From NCBI RefSeq assembly GCF_915069625.1, contig NZ_CAJZFD010000023.1, forward strand, positions 1 to 17,153: 17,153 nt of DNA. Direction: 5' to 3'. The notes under the pieces were generated by a model. It saw only the letters and a list, made by a program, of their open reading frames with translations. It ran no database searches and was not told the DNA's origin. Positions 6,172 to 15,100 of the stretch are shown piece by piece (within the stretch, counting starts at the first letter, position 1; each line of letters opens with the position of its first letter). A program made the translations under genes and the position numbers. This stretch comes from an uncultured Veillonella sp. (GTDB taxonomy: Bacteria; Bacillota; Negativicutes; Veillonellales; Veillonellaceae).

Positions 6172-7644
6172 CTATTTATTGTGTTTATATATGTCTCCTT
6201 CTGCATTGCTTTCAATACATGTCCATTCTGATTTATCTAGACTATTAGGAAACTGATCAGAATCTGTTAATAAATAGATGGCGGTATTGGAAGGTAATTC
6301 GTTAGCATAAGCTAAGGGCATGATTTTTTTGGCATCCCATGATAAACTCATAGGATTTATAGAATTATCTGAGGTTGCTTCCAATTTATAAATTGTGTGA
6401 TTGCTATAGTACGTAGTTGATACACGATAATCATGACGCGCACTGATAATCATTGCATTATCGGAAATAGTATTGAGGATGTATTGACTGGTAATAACAG
6501 ACGATGCATGATTCATTAGCGGCATCGCTACTGTATAGGTTAATATACCATACAACATTACAGTTAATAGTGCTGCTTTCCGAATGAAACGATAATGTGG
6601 TTTACATACTATCGCAATAAGTATTGTCATAGGTGCAAGAGCTGGGAAGGTATATGTTGTATACTTAGTAGCCATACAAGTAAAGAATATAAGTACAGTT
6701 AAGGCCCATATACCTAAAAAGGTGGTGAAGGGGGTTATATGATTGTGTTTTTGTAAGCTCTTTCTTTGTGTATAAAGCTTACAGGATACAATAAAAGACC
6801 ATGGGAATAGGGCGATGAGTGTTACAATAATGTAGTAATACCATACATTGAATTGGGGATGTTCTGACACAGTGGCACGTAACCAGTTATGGACTCCCAA
6901 AAATACATTGATAAAATCACTACCATGCATTGTATACATATAGATATACCAACTCCCACCTATGAAAGTAAGTAGTAATAAGCCTACTGGTATTTTAAGA
7001 TGTAATAATTCTTTGAGATTATGTGATATAGCTAAATATATGAGGATGATGAGTCCTGGCAATAAAAATCCAATAGGACCTTTTGTTAATACTGCTAGGG
7101 CGGCTCCTATATAAGCTATATAATAGTACGTAGCATATTTTTGATGTAACATATGCTTTCGGTACCCAATATAAAAACTCATCAAGGTAATATTGATGAA
7201 TAATACTAGCGTCATATCGGTAATGACAGCTTTGGAGATAATCCAGAATTCCGCACAGGTAGCATATAAAATGGCGGCGATAACAGCCGTCTTTTTTCCT
7301 CGTATCTGATGTACAAAGCTATAGAGTAATCCAATATTCATTACTCCTAATAAGGCGGAGAAAAAGCGTGCTCCAAAATTAGAAATGCCGAATAGTTTGT
7401 AACTTATGATAAGCTCTACATAATAAAAGATAGGTTTATCATACCAATAGTGGTTAAAAATCTGAGGAGAAAAATAGTTTTGATTTAATAACATTTCCTT
7501 TGCTGTTAAAGCATAATTGGATTCCACAGGATCCGTAATGGCAAGGTCCGCATTTCCTAGAAGATATAGTATTCCTGAGATTATTAGGATTATTGTTATA
7601 AGAAAGTATTTAGCATGGATCCATTTACTACAAATTTGTGGCAT
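6172..7644 (-). CDS. ArnT/PMT-like membrane glycosyltransferase (GT-C fold)
   Basis: This 490-residue integral membrane protein has about 11-12 hydrophobic segments by eye. The first extracytoplasmic loop, after an N-terminal membrane helix (12-30), contains the acidic GT-C motif ITDPVESNYA with D38 and E41. WYDKPIFYY (67-75), the second acidic loop ITDMTL (D143) and TKGP (187-190) follow, as in the ArnT/PMT family. These enzymes move a sugar from an undecaprenyl- or dolichyl-phosphate carrier to an acceptor outside the cytoplasmic membrane, for example 4-amino-arabinose to lipid A in ArnT. Acceptor and sugar cannot be read here. It lies 33 bases after bcrC on the same strand, with AAGGA ahead of its ATG, so the two are very probably one operon. 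Both would act on the undecaprenyl-phosphate pool. No clear terminator follows before the tRNA-Ser promoter. Confidence 0.82.
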   Translation of the reverse strand: MPQICSKWIHAKYFLITIILIISGILYLLGNADLAITDPVESNYALTAKEMLLNQNYFSPQIFNHYWYDKPIFYYVELIISYKLFGISNFGARFFSALLGVMNIGLLYSFVHQIRGKKTAVIAAILYATCAEFWIISKAVITDMTLVLFINITLMSFYIGYRKHMLHQKYATYYYIAYIGAALAVLTKGPIGFLLPGLIILIYLAISHNLKELLHLKIPVGLLLLTFIGGSWYIYMYTMHGSDFINVFLGVHNWLRATVSEHPQFNVWYYYIIVTLIALFPWSFIVSCKLYTQRKSLQKHNHITPFTTFLGIWALTVLIFFTCMATKYTTYTFPALAPMTILIAIVCKPHYRFIRKAALLTVMLYGILTYTVAMPLMNHASSVITSQYILNTISDNAMIISARHDYRVSTTYYSNHTIYKLEATSDNSINPMSLSWDAKKIMPLAYANELPSNTAIYLLTDSDQFPNSLDKSEWTCIESNAEGDIYKHNK

Positions 7645-7676
7645 ATTTATTAGTCCTTTTTAGTTTGAAAGTCAAA

Positions 7677-8306
7677 TTATTTTGTGAAACGCTTAGTTAA
7701 GGGGCGTTGAGACTCTATAATGAGACCGCTGGATCGTTTAAATATAGTGCTAAGTTGTCTTTGCATATGTTTTAAATTACTGATATATGGTGTAATTCTT
7801 TGCTTGAGTAACTTATTATATAAAAGAAATAACACATAGGTAATAATAAAACCACCGATAATATCTATAGGGTAATGATGACCTACAAATATTTTGGCAA
7901 ATCCTGTAAGAAGTGTTAGGGCAATTAAAATGGAGCCTAATCTTTTATATACAGCAAATAGAGATAGAGCTATAGCGCTCATTCCCATAGCATGTGTACT
8001 TGGAAAGCTTGGATCCGCACTGTGTGCTAGCAATAGATTAACTGTATGGGATACGAATGGTCGTGGCTCTACATAGAACAAACCGATTACTTGATGTATA
8101 GCAAGCGTAATTCCTAATAGTAAGATTGTATGTATGCTATTCATCGTAAGCTCTTTATCTTTTGTATAAAGGCCAAGCCCTAATAGGGTCGCTACTAGTA
8201 TAGCCATGATTGGTGCACTAAATTTTACTATATAAATCATGAATTGATCTAAAATTGGGCTTATACCTGCTAGATTATTAATGACTTGAAACAATTCGTA
8301 GTTCAT
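7677..8306 (-). CDS. bcrC: Undecaprenyl-diphosphatase, BcrC type (PAP2 family)
   Basis: The 209-residue membrane protein dephosphorylates undecaprenyl diphosphate on the outer face of the membrane, renewing the lipid carrier for wall and surface polymers; in Bacillus BcrC confers bacitracin resistance. The N-terminus MNYELFQVIN resembles BcrC closely. The PAP2 active-site motifs are present: EPRPF with R82, FPSTH with H105, and AKIFVGHHYPIDI with H144 and D148. The canonical lysine of motif 1 and SR of motif 3 are altered (glycine and AK). About five membrane segments are visible, and the last 45 residues form a basic cytoplasmic tail. The start is set at 8306 by a perfect AGGAGG; a 15-codon upstream extension is possible but lacks support. 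It is the first gene of an operon with the glycosyltransferase, divergent from a two-component system. Confidence 0.88.
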   Translation of the reverse strand: MNYELFQVINNLAGISPILDQFMIYIVKFSAPIMAILVATLLGLGLYTKDKELTMNSIHTILLLGITLAIHQVIGLFYVEPRPFVSHTVNLLLAHSADPSFPSTHAMGMSAIALSLFAVYKRLGSILIALTLLTGFAKIFVGHHYPIDIIGGFIITYVLFLLYNKLLKQRITPYISNLKHMQRQLSTIFKRSSGLIIESQRPLTKRFTK

Positions 8307-8346
8307 AATTCCTCCTAATGTTGAGTATGGTTTTCTTAATGCATAC

Positions 8347-8352
8347 ATCATA
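8347..8352 (-). promoter_or_regulatory. -10 element of the bcrC operon promoter
   Basis: TATGAT on the minus strand matches the -10 consensus at 5 of 6 positions. No -35-like hexamer sits 17 bases upstream; that place is taken by the direct repeat at 8360-8380. This is the usual form of a promoter that depends on an OmpR/PhoB-type activator. Confidence 0.5.
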
Positions 8353-8359
8353 TCGGAGA

Positions 8360-8380
8360 AATCTTACGAAAATCTTACGA
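8360..8380. promoter_or_regulatory. Perfect 10-bp direct repeat with 11-bp period, candidate response-regulator box
   Basis: AATCTTACGA occurs at 8360-8369 and again at 8371-8380. On the minus strand it reads TCGTAAGATT twice, ending 7 bases before the bcrC -10. OmpR/PhoB-family regulators bind as head-to-tail dimers to direct repeats about 11 bases apart, and a gene for such a regulator (9963-10688) lies in the divergent operon. That this regulator binds here is inference from position and spacing. Confidence 0.6.
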
Positions 8381-8438
8381 CCTTATAACAATATTAGAAA
8401 GGTGTAAAGATGGTATAGGATAATGTTATTTTTATGCT

Positions 8439-8444
8439 TATAAT
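8439..8444 (+). promoter_or_regulatory. -10-like element before the histidine kinase gene
   Basis: TATAAT is a perfect -10 match with TG a few bases upstream, but no -35 is recognisable. Transcription would begin close to the AAAGGAGG ribosome binding site (8454-8461), giving a very short leader. A start further upstream near the direct repeat is equally possible. Confidence 0.3.
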
Positions 8445-8466
8445 GGAGCTATTAAAGGAGGATTTT

Positions 8467-9966
8467 ATGAATACATGGTTTCAAAACCTAAAAGTACAAT
8501 ATAAATTATTGCTCAGTAATTTATTAATGATAGTGATACCACTTATTACACTATTCCTACTGGTTGGTGGCATTTGGAGTTTGTTGCGGTTTTCTAACCC
8601 TATAGAGCAGCGCTCTTGGATGATGTTAGCACCTAGTACCATACAATCTCAAATCCTTCAATTCGAACTAGAACAAATAAATAAAAAGTTATTATCTAAA
8701 GACACGACAGTGTTTAGCTTACGTAATAATACATCTGTTATAGAAGCTCAAGGCGTTGATGTTGTTATTATGAAAGATGATACAGTACTATATATGACAC
8801 CCGACAGTGATGGTGACCATATAGTGTCTACTATCAAAAAAATAGGGTTGATTACAGATAATGATAGTAGATACTATGAATGGGATGGTGATCGGTTGAC
8901 ATATGTTAATCGTTATGATGACGGTATGTTAGTCATTGGAGCGGGACACATCCCCTTTATGGCAAAATCGATGGGACATGAAACAGATGAGAAGGTACTG
9001 GTAGAGTTTCTGTTTGGCCTAGCTCTTGCTTTAGTAGTGGCATCGGCTGTATTTGGTGGTATTTATATTGCCAATCGCTTGTCTAAGCAAATTTTATTAC
9101 CTTTACAATATCTTCAAAGGGCTGCTATAGATATTAAGAAAGGGGTTACGCCTAGTCTTATTAAAGTGACCTATCATGATGAGTTAGGAGAAACTTGTGA
9201 AGCTTTTAATAATATGCAAAGATCCTTAGCCCGGGAAAAGCAATTGCGTGAAGATTATGAAGAGAAACGTAGGCAAATGATTGCAGGCATTTGCCATGAT
9301 ATCGCAACACCGCTTACATCTGTTAAGGGCTATGCAAGTGGTATTTTAGATGGTGTTGCACGAACTCCAGAAAAGCAAACTCATTATGTACAAATGATAT
9401 ATACTATGGCTGGTAATATTGAGAAATTAGTATCTATGCTGTCTGATTTTTCAAAGCTTGAGCTTGGGCAGATTGTGTATGATTATAGACCGGTTAGTTT
9501 GAATCAAGTTATTTCTGAATATATAGAAAGACATAAAGGAGATTTTGAAGATAAAGGGATTATACTGGTAGAGTCCTATGGTGAATCTGACCGACTTGTT
9601 AGAACTGATGTAAAACAATTTGTACGAATACTAGATAATTTATTTTCCAATAGTTGGAAATATAGGAGTACAGAGCCACTTAAGATTAATATTAGTACTG
9701 TCTATCAGAATAATAGGGTCCGACTCACCATTACCGATAATGGAATGGGTGTACCAGAAGCATCATTAAATCAATTATTTGACATATTTTTCCGCACCGA
9801 TGAGGCTCGTAGTGAAGTGGCTAACGGGAATGGGATAGGTCTTGCCATTGTAAAACAAATTGTAATGGATATGGATGGACAAATTTGGGCCGAACAGGGT
9901 TTGAATGGTTCCGGCCTATCGATTATTATGGAATTTCCAATTATGACAGAGTTGGAGGACGCATGA
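8467..9966 (+). CDS. Sensor histidine kinase with extracytoplasmic sensor domain and HAMP
   Basis: The 499-residue membrane kinase has a first membrane helix at about 16-40 and an extracytoplasmic sensor region of about 137 residues (41-177) without recognised family. A second helix at 179-202 leads to a HAMP domain (about 203-255). The HisKA helix contains the phosphorylated H277 in GICHDIATPLTSVKGY, and the ATPase domain has the N box around N391/N395, G1 DNGMG (424-428) and G2 GNGIGLAI (454-461). All catalytic motifs are intact. The start at 8467 is fixed by AAAGGAGG 6 bases upstream; an in-frame ATG at 8434 has no such site. Its last codons overlap the response regulator start (ATGA), so the two are translationally coupled. 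Divergence from bcrC suggests that it senses cell-envelope stress such as antimicrobial peptides; the signal is not known. Confidence 0.93.
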   Translation: MNTWFQNLKVQYKLLLSNLLMIVIPLITLFLLVGGIWSLLRFSNPIEQRSWMMLAPSTIQSQILQFELEQINKKLLSKDTTVFSLRNNTSVIEAQGVDVVIMKDDTVLYMTPDSDGDHIVSTIKKIGLITDNDSRYYEWDGDRLTYVNRYDDGMLVIGAGHIPFMAKSMGHETDEKVLVEFLFGLALALVVASAVFGGIYIANRLSKQILLPLQYLQRAAIDIKKGVTPSLIKVTYHDELGETCEAFNNMQRSLAREKQLREDYEEKRRQMIAGICHDIATPLTSVKGYASGILDGVARTPEKQTHYVQMIYTMAGNIEKLVSMLSDFSKLELGQIVYDYRPVSLNQVISEYIERHKGDFEDKGIILVESYGESDRLVRTDVKQFVRILDNLFSNSWKYRSTEPLKINISTVYQNNRVRLTITDNGMGVPEASLNQLFDIFFRTDEARSEVANGNGIGLAIVKQIVMDMDGQIWAEQGLNGSGLSIIMEFPIMTELEDA

Positions 9967-10688
9967 AAAAAATCTTAATCATAGAAGATGATAAAGGGAT
10001 TTCCGAGTTGGAAAGGGATTATTTAGAGATTGAAGGGTTTGAAGTTGAGATTGTCTCTGATGGGGTAATGGGGGTAGAAAAAGCTATACAAAATGATTAT
10101 AACTGTATCATTTTAGATATAATGCTACCTAAAAAGGACGGATTCTCCATATGTAAAGATATTCGTATGAAGAAGGAAGTACCGATTATAATGGTTAGTG
10201 CTAAACGTGAAGATATAGATAAAATTAGAGGTTTAGGATTAGGAGCAGATGATTATTTAATCAAGCCGTTTAGTCCTGTAGAACTTGTAGCGCGTGTGAA
10301 ATCTCATATTCAACGTTTTGAAAGAATACTTGCATCTACTGTCCCACCTATGGTAGTTGAAGAACCTAAAATTACGGCGGGGCATCTTGAAATTAATTTG
10401 GCATCTCATATGGTGCTACTCCATGATGAGGTTGTACCATTAACACCAAGAGAGTATGAGATTCTAGTCCTTTTAGCCAAACATCCAAGCCGCGTATTTA
10501 CTAAAGATGAGATTTTTGAAAAGCTGTGGGAAGCAGATTCTTTTGGTGAAACATCTACGGTCATGGTTCATGTGAATCGATTACGTATGAAGGTGGATAA
10601 GAAGTATGATGGTGAAGAATATATAGATACCGTATGGGGTGTAGGGTATCGATTCCACCAATGGGAAAATTATAAAATAATTAAATAG
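9963..10688 (+). CDS. OmpR/PhoB-family response regulator
   Basis: The 241-residue cytoplasmic transcription factor is the partner of the preceding kinase. The receiver domain (about 1-120) has acidic pocket D9-D10, the phosphorylated D52 in IILDIMLPKKDG, S79 in the switch position and K101 in LIKPFSP. The winged-helix DNA-binding domain (about 135-233) has TPREYEILVLLAKHPSRVFTK-type sequence around 161-181 and ends with DTVWGVGYRF (222-231), typical of the family. The start at 9963 overlaps the kinase stop by four bases and has GGAGG just upstream; an upstream in-frame ATG inside the kinase gene is not supported. The expected target is the 11-bp-period direct repeat at 8360-8380. The kinase-then-regulator gene order is the less common one. 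Confidence 0.95.
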   Translation: MKKILIIEDDKGISELERDYLEIEGFEVEIVSDGVMGVEKAIQNDYNCIILDIMLPKKDGFSICKDIRMKKEVPIIMVSAKREDIDKIRGLGLGADDYLIKPFSPVELVARVKSHIQRFERILASTVPPMVVEEPKITAGHLEINLASHMVLLHDEVVPLTPREYEILVLLAKHPSRVFTKDEIFEKLWEADSFGETSTVMVHVNRLRMKVDKKYDGEEYIDTVWGVGYRFHQWENYKIIK

Positions 10689-10740
10689 AAAAAAAGCTAG
10701 AGGCTCATAGATTTTTTATCTACGAGCCTCTAGCTTTTTT
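10689..10740. terminator. Bidirectional terminator between response regulator and flavodiiron gene
   Basis: GCTAGAGGCTC (10696-10706) pairs with GAGCCTCTAGC (10724-10734), continued inward by TAGAT/ATCTA and outward by A and T runs on both sides. The symmetry lets it end both the regulator transcript (plus) and the convergent flavodiiron transcript (minus). Confidence 0.92.
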
Positions 10741-10746
10741 ATTCAA

Positions 10747-11982
10747 TTATAATACTTCTTTGATTTCAGCTGCATCGATGGATGCTTTGATATCGTCTGC
10801 CATTTTTTCGATTTTTGGAAGATCTTCTGGTTTTAAAGAGGATTTGATATCAAGTGGTTCGGATACGATTTCAATGTCTTTGAAGTCGTTTTCAAAGTGA
10901 GCAACCATTGTTTTCATTGCAGCAGATGCCCAAGAGTGGTTACCAATGATGGATACCTTATGGTTTTGGAAGTTAAGTGCTTTCAATTCATGAATGAAGT
11001 TTTCCATAGTAAGGTATAGGTTCAAATTGTATGTAGGTGCAATTGTTACCAAGTTAGTGTATTTCCAAGCATCAGCGATGATGTAGGAAGCATTAGTTTT
11101 GGAAACATCGTAGATTTTGATATCTGTGACGCCGCGTTTGGACAATTGCTTAGCCAATTGTTGTGCAATAGCACGAGTGTTACCATACATAGAACCGAAG
11201 GCAATAACAACACCTTTTTTACAAGCTGTGTAGCTGGACCAGTGCAAGTATTTGCGCAAGATATAATCGATAGTTTCAGGTGTACGCCAGATAGGACCAT
11301 GAAGTGGAGCAATACGCTTGATGTCAAGACCAGAAACTTTACGGATTGCATTTTGTACTTGAGGACCGTATTTACCAACTATATTTGTGTAGTAACGACG
11401 AGCTTCATCTTCGTAGGTAGCAACGTAATCAGTTTGGTCTGCAAAGATGTTACCGTTAACTGTACCGAATGTACCGAAAGCATCTGCAGAGAATAATGTA
11501 CCAGTAGATTTTTCATATGTACAAGTTACTTCTGGCCAGTGAACCATAGGCATAGTGTAGGAAACTAGTGTATGTTTACCTAGGCAGATTTCGTCGCCTT
11601 CTTTTACTGTGTAGTATTGATCAGGTTTTGGAGAATTGTAGAATTGTTCAAACATGCGGAATGTTGTAGCGTTACCAACCATTTTACAGTTTGGATAGCG
11701 TTCCAATGTTTCCAACAATGTTTGGCAATGGTCTGGTTCCATATGATTTACGATGATGTAATCAAGGTCGCGACCATTTAATAGATGAGTCAAGTTATCA
11801 AAGTATTCTTCGCGAATTTCTGCATCAACAGAGTCTACAACGCAAGTTTTTTCATCGTCGATGAAATAGCTGTTATAGCTAACACCATTTGGAATAGGGA
11901 ATAAGTTTTCAAAACGTTCTGTAGTCCAGTCATTACTACCAATCCAGTAGATATTATGGGTCATTTTCTGAGCACAATGCAT
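10747..11982 (-). CDS. fprA: Flavodiiron protein (A-type flavoprotein, FprA family)
   Basis: The 411-residue cytoplasmic enzyme reduces oxygen to water, or nitric oxide to nitrous oxide, protecting anaerobes. The N-terminal metallo-beta-lactamase-like domain (about 1-250) holds the complete di-iron ligand set: H80, E82, D84 and H85 in NHMEPDH, H148 in MVHWPE, D167 in SADAFG and H228 in PLHGP. The flavodoxin domain (about 256-400) begins with the FMN loop FGSMYGNTR (262-270). There is no C-terminal rubredoxin or flavin reductase extension, so electrons must come from a separate rubredoxin or reductase, none of which is encoded nearby. The start at 11982 has AAGGA seven bases upstream; an ATG at codon 7 lacks a site. 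It is monocistronic with its own promoter and a shared terminator. Whether it prefers oxygen or NO cannot be told. Confidence 0.93.
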   Translation of the reverse strand: MHCAQKMTHNIYWIGSNDWTTERFENLFPIPNGVSYNSYFIDDEKTCVVDSVDAEIREEYFDNLTHLLNGRDLDYIIVNHMEPDHCQTLLETLERYPNCKMVGNATTFRMFEQFYNSPKPDQYYTVKEGDEICLGKHTLVSYTMPMVHWPEVTCTYEKSTGTLFSADAFGTFGTVNGNIFADQTDYVATYEDEARRYYTNIVGKYGPQVQNAIRKVSGLDIKRIAPLHGPIWRTPETIDYILRKYLHWSSYTACKKGVVIAFGSMYGNTRAIAQQLAKQLSKRGVTDIKIYDVSKTNASYIIADAWKYTNLVTIAPTYNLNLYLTMENFIHELKALNFQNHKVSIIGNHSWASAAMKTMVAHFENDFKDIEIVSEPLDIKSSLKPEDLPKIEKMADDIKASIDAAEIKEVL

Positions 11983-12061
11983 AATAAAATCCTTTCTTAA
12001 CTCACATTTGTTATGTATCGGTTTACACGAATTCTCATGTTCGTAAATATATCATCAATTT

Positions 12062-12090
12062 ATAATACTAATATTTTCGAAAAAAATCAA
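12062..12090 (-). promoter_or_regulatory. Promoter of the flavodiiron protein gene
   Basis: On the minus strand TTGATT (12085-12090) and TATTAT (12062-12067) are 17 bases apart, only a few bases beyond the purL terminator. It predicts a leader of about 70 bases with a weak ACGAA/TTCGT stem. No redox-regulator site was recognised. Confidence 0.55.
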
Positions 12091-12095
12091 TATTG

Positions 12096-12122
12096 AAAAG
12101 CCTACCCCAAGGAGTAGGCTTT
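12096..12122 (-). terminator. Terminator of purL
   Basis: AAAGCCTAC (12097-12105) pairs with GTAGGCTTT (12114-12122). On the minus strand the stem is followed by a short T run, 22 bases after the purL stop codon. Confidence 0.85.
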
Positions 12123-12144
12123 CACATGAAAGAATAGTCATAAA

Positions 12145-15100
12145 TTATTTAAAGTATTTTACACCAGATGTAAAGATTGGCATTTCTAATTGGCCAGGAA
12201 TGTTTTTGCTAATACCAAGACCACAGCGTTCGGAGTGTGCCATTTTACCAAATACGCGACCATCAGGACTATAAATACCTTCAATAGCAGCTACAGATTG
12301 GTTAGGGTTGAAGCGGCTATCCATGGATGCAATACCATCAAAGTCTACATATTGTGTAGCAATTTGACCAGTTTTATTGAATTCCAATACTTGTTGAGGG
12401 GATGCGATGAAGCGACCTTCACCGTGAGAGATAGGTACAGTGTAGATTTCGCCTGCTTTAGCATCGCTCATCCAAGGGGATTTTGTAGAAATAACTTTAG
12501 TGTTAACCATACGAGACAAGTGACGACCAATGGTGTTATACGTCAAAGTAGAATGGTCAGCAGTTAAGGTTTCAATATGACCACCTGGCAACAAGCCTAA
12601 TTTGATAAGTGCTTGGAAGCCGTTACAAATACCAAGTACAAGGCCATCTTGTTTGTACAAGAGATTTTCTAGGCCTTCAGCAAGGTATGGATTACGGAAG
12701 AGGGTAGCCATAAATTTGCCAGAACCATCTGGCTCATCGCCAGCACTGAAACCACCAGGAAACATAAGAATTTGAGATTCTGCTAATTTAGCTTTGATTA
12801 CGTCGATAGATTCTTTTAATTGTTCTGGTGTTTGGTTTCGAATTACTACAATATCTGTTTCGGCCCCAGCTCGTTCAAAGGCACGAGCCGCATCAAATTC
12901 GCAGTTTGTACCAGGGAATACGGGTATGAGAACTTTAGGTTTGGCACCTAAGGATGTACTGCGAGGTTTAGCGTGTTGATCATGGATGTACGCTACTGCT
13001 TCTCCAGAGCCATTTGGAGCATGCATAGGGAATATATCGTTGAGTGGAGCTTCATAAGTTGCTTGGATCTCCTTGAGTGATATGGATTGATCAGCCCATT
13101 CAATAACTGGATTTGCTTGTGTTACACCGATTACTTTTAAACCTGGTAACTCTAAGAGATAGTTAACAGCTTTAATGTCTACCTCTACGATAAATGCACC
13201 AAGAGCCGGTTGGAAAATAGCTCGTTCAGCATATTTATCGAATTTAACACCAATATTATTGCCGAGGGCCATTTTTGTGACAGCTTCAGGGATGCCGCCT
13301 TGGTCAACTACATAAGCAGAGTAAACACGACCTTTTTGAATTTGTTCTTGCAAGGTATCGCAATTTTCTTTGAAACGATCCCAATCTGGAGTGTCGTCGT
13401 ACATGCGAGGTACATCGAAGAATACGAGGCGATGGTCTACGCCTTTAAGCTCTTGACTCACAATGTTATCTACATGAGCTGTACCAACCGCAAAGGATAC
13501 AAGGGTAGGAGGAACTGTAAGATCCATAAATGTACCACTCATAGAATCTTTGCCACCAATAGCACCGATTTCAAGTTCTTTTTGCGCTTTATAAGCGCCT
13601 AGTAAAGCTGCTACAGGTTTACCCCAGGATTCCTTAGAGTTGAGGCGTTCAAAGTACTCTTGTAATGTTAAGTATGCATCTTCACGGCGACCGCCGAGAG
13701 CTACTAGCTTAGCGACAGATAAAAGTACAGCATATTGGGCACCATGGTATGGGCTCCAAGCAGATAATTCTGGTACAAAGCCATGTGTCATGATGCTAGC
13801 TGTAGTAGTTTCACCATTTAATACAGGTAATTTTGCGACCATACCTTGAGTAGGTGTCTTTTGGAACTTACCACCGAATGGCATGAGTACCGTATTAGCA
13901 CCAACTGTACTATCAAAGCGCTCTGCTAAACCTTGTTGAGAAGCTGTATTTAAATCAGATACGGCTGCAAGCCATTTTTCTTTAAAGTTATCTGCACTAG
14001 AAGAACCACGTAAGAAGTAAGAGCGATCCGCTGGAGCTGTTACTATAGCTTCTTGCTGTTGGCTTGCACCATTTGTATTTAAGAAGTCGCGGCTAATATC
14101 TACAATTGTTTCGCCATTCCAGTTCATGATGAGACGATTTGTGTCAGTTACATCTGCTACAACTGTACATTCTAAGTTTTCTTCGTCGCAATATGCTTTA
14201 AATGCATCTACATCGGTAGCGGAGATAACGCAAGCCATACGCTCTTGGGATTCAGAAATGGCCAATTCTGTACCATCAAGGCCAGCGTATTTTTTAGGCA
14301 CTAAATCAAGGTTAATAGTTACGCCATCTGTTAATTCACCGATGGCAACGGATACACCGCCAGCACCAAAGTCATTACAACGTTTGATGAGTGTAGTTAC
14401 TTCACCACGACGGAAGAGGCGTTGAATTTTGCGTTCCGTAAGGGCGTTGCCTTTTTGTACCTCGGCACCGCATGTGGAAAGGGATTCTACGGTATGTTCT
14501 TTAGAGGAACCTGTAGCACCACCACAGCCATCGCGACCAGTTTTACCGCCCAGTAATACTACAACATCACCTGGAACTGGTACTTCGCGGCGTACTTGAT
14601 TGCGTGGAGCTGCACCGATAACAGCGCCAATTTCCATGCGTTTTGCTACGTAGCCAGGATGGTAATATTCTTTTACTTCACCTGTAGCAAGACCGATTTG
14701 GTTGCCGTAAGAGGAATAGCCACGAGCTGCTTCTTGCGTAATTTTCTTTTGTGGTAATTTACCTTCTAATGTATCTTCAAGGCTAGTATGTGGATCACCA
14801 GAGCCAGTGATGCGCATTGCTTGGTATACATAGGCGCGGCCGCTCAATGGATCGCGGATACAACCGCCTAAGCAGGTAGCCGCACCGCCAAATGGTTCGA
14901 TTTCAGTAGGGTGGTTGTGGGTTTCATTTTTGAATAATAACAACCATTCTTCAGTTTTTCCGTCTACATCAACAGGGACGATGATAGTACATGCATTGAT
15001 TTCATCGGATTCATCGAGATTTGTTAAACCACCAGCATGGCGCAATTCTTTTACAGCTAATGTAGCCATGTCCATGAGGGAGCGCGCTTTTTTCTTAGAT

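Noticed and set aside
5862..6215. A 117-codon open frame on the minus strand, overlapping the tRNA-Ser
   Set aside because: Its central part is the translated tRNA-Ser, its ends run through two terminator hairpins and the tRNA promoter, and it overlaps the glycosyltransferase 3' end.
8058..8094. Missing canonical lysine in PAP2 motif 1 of BcrC
   Set aside because: BcrC-type members as I recall them also depart from the textbook motif here, and the catalytic R82, H105, H144 and D148 are present, so loss of function is not indicated.
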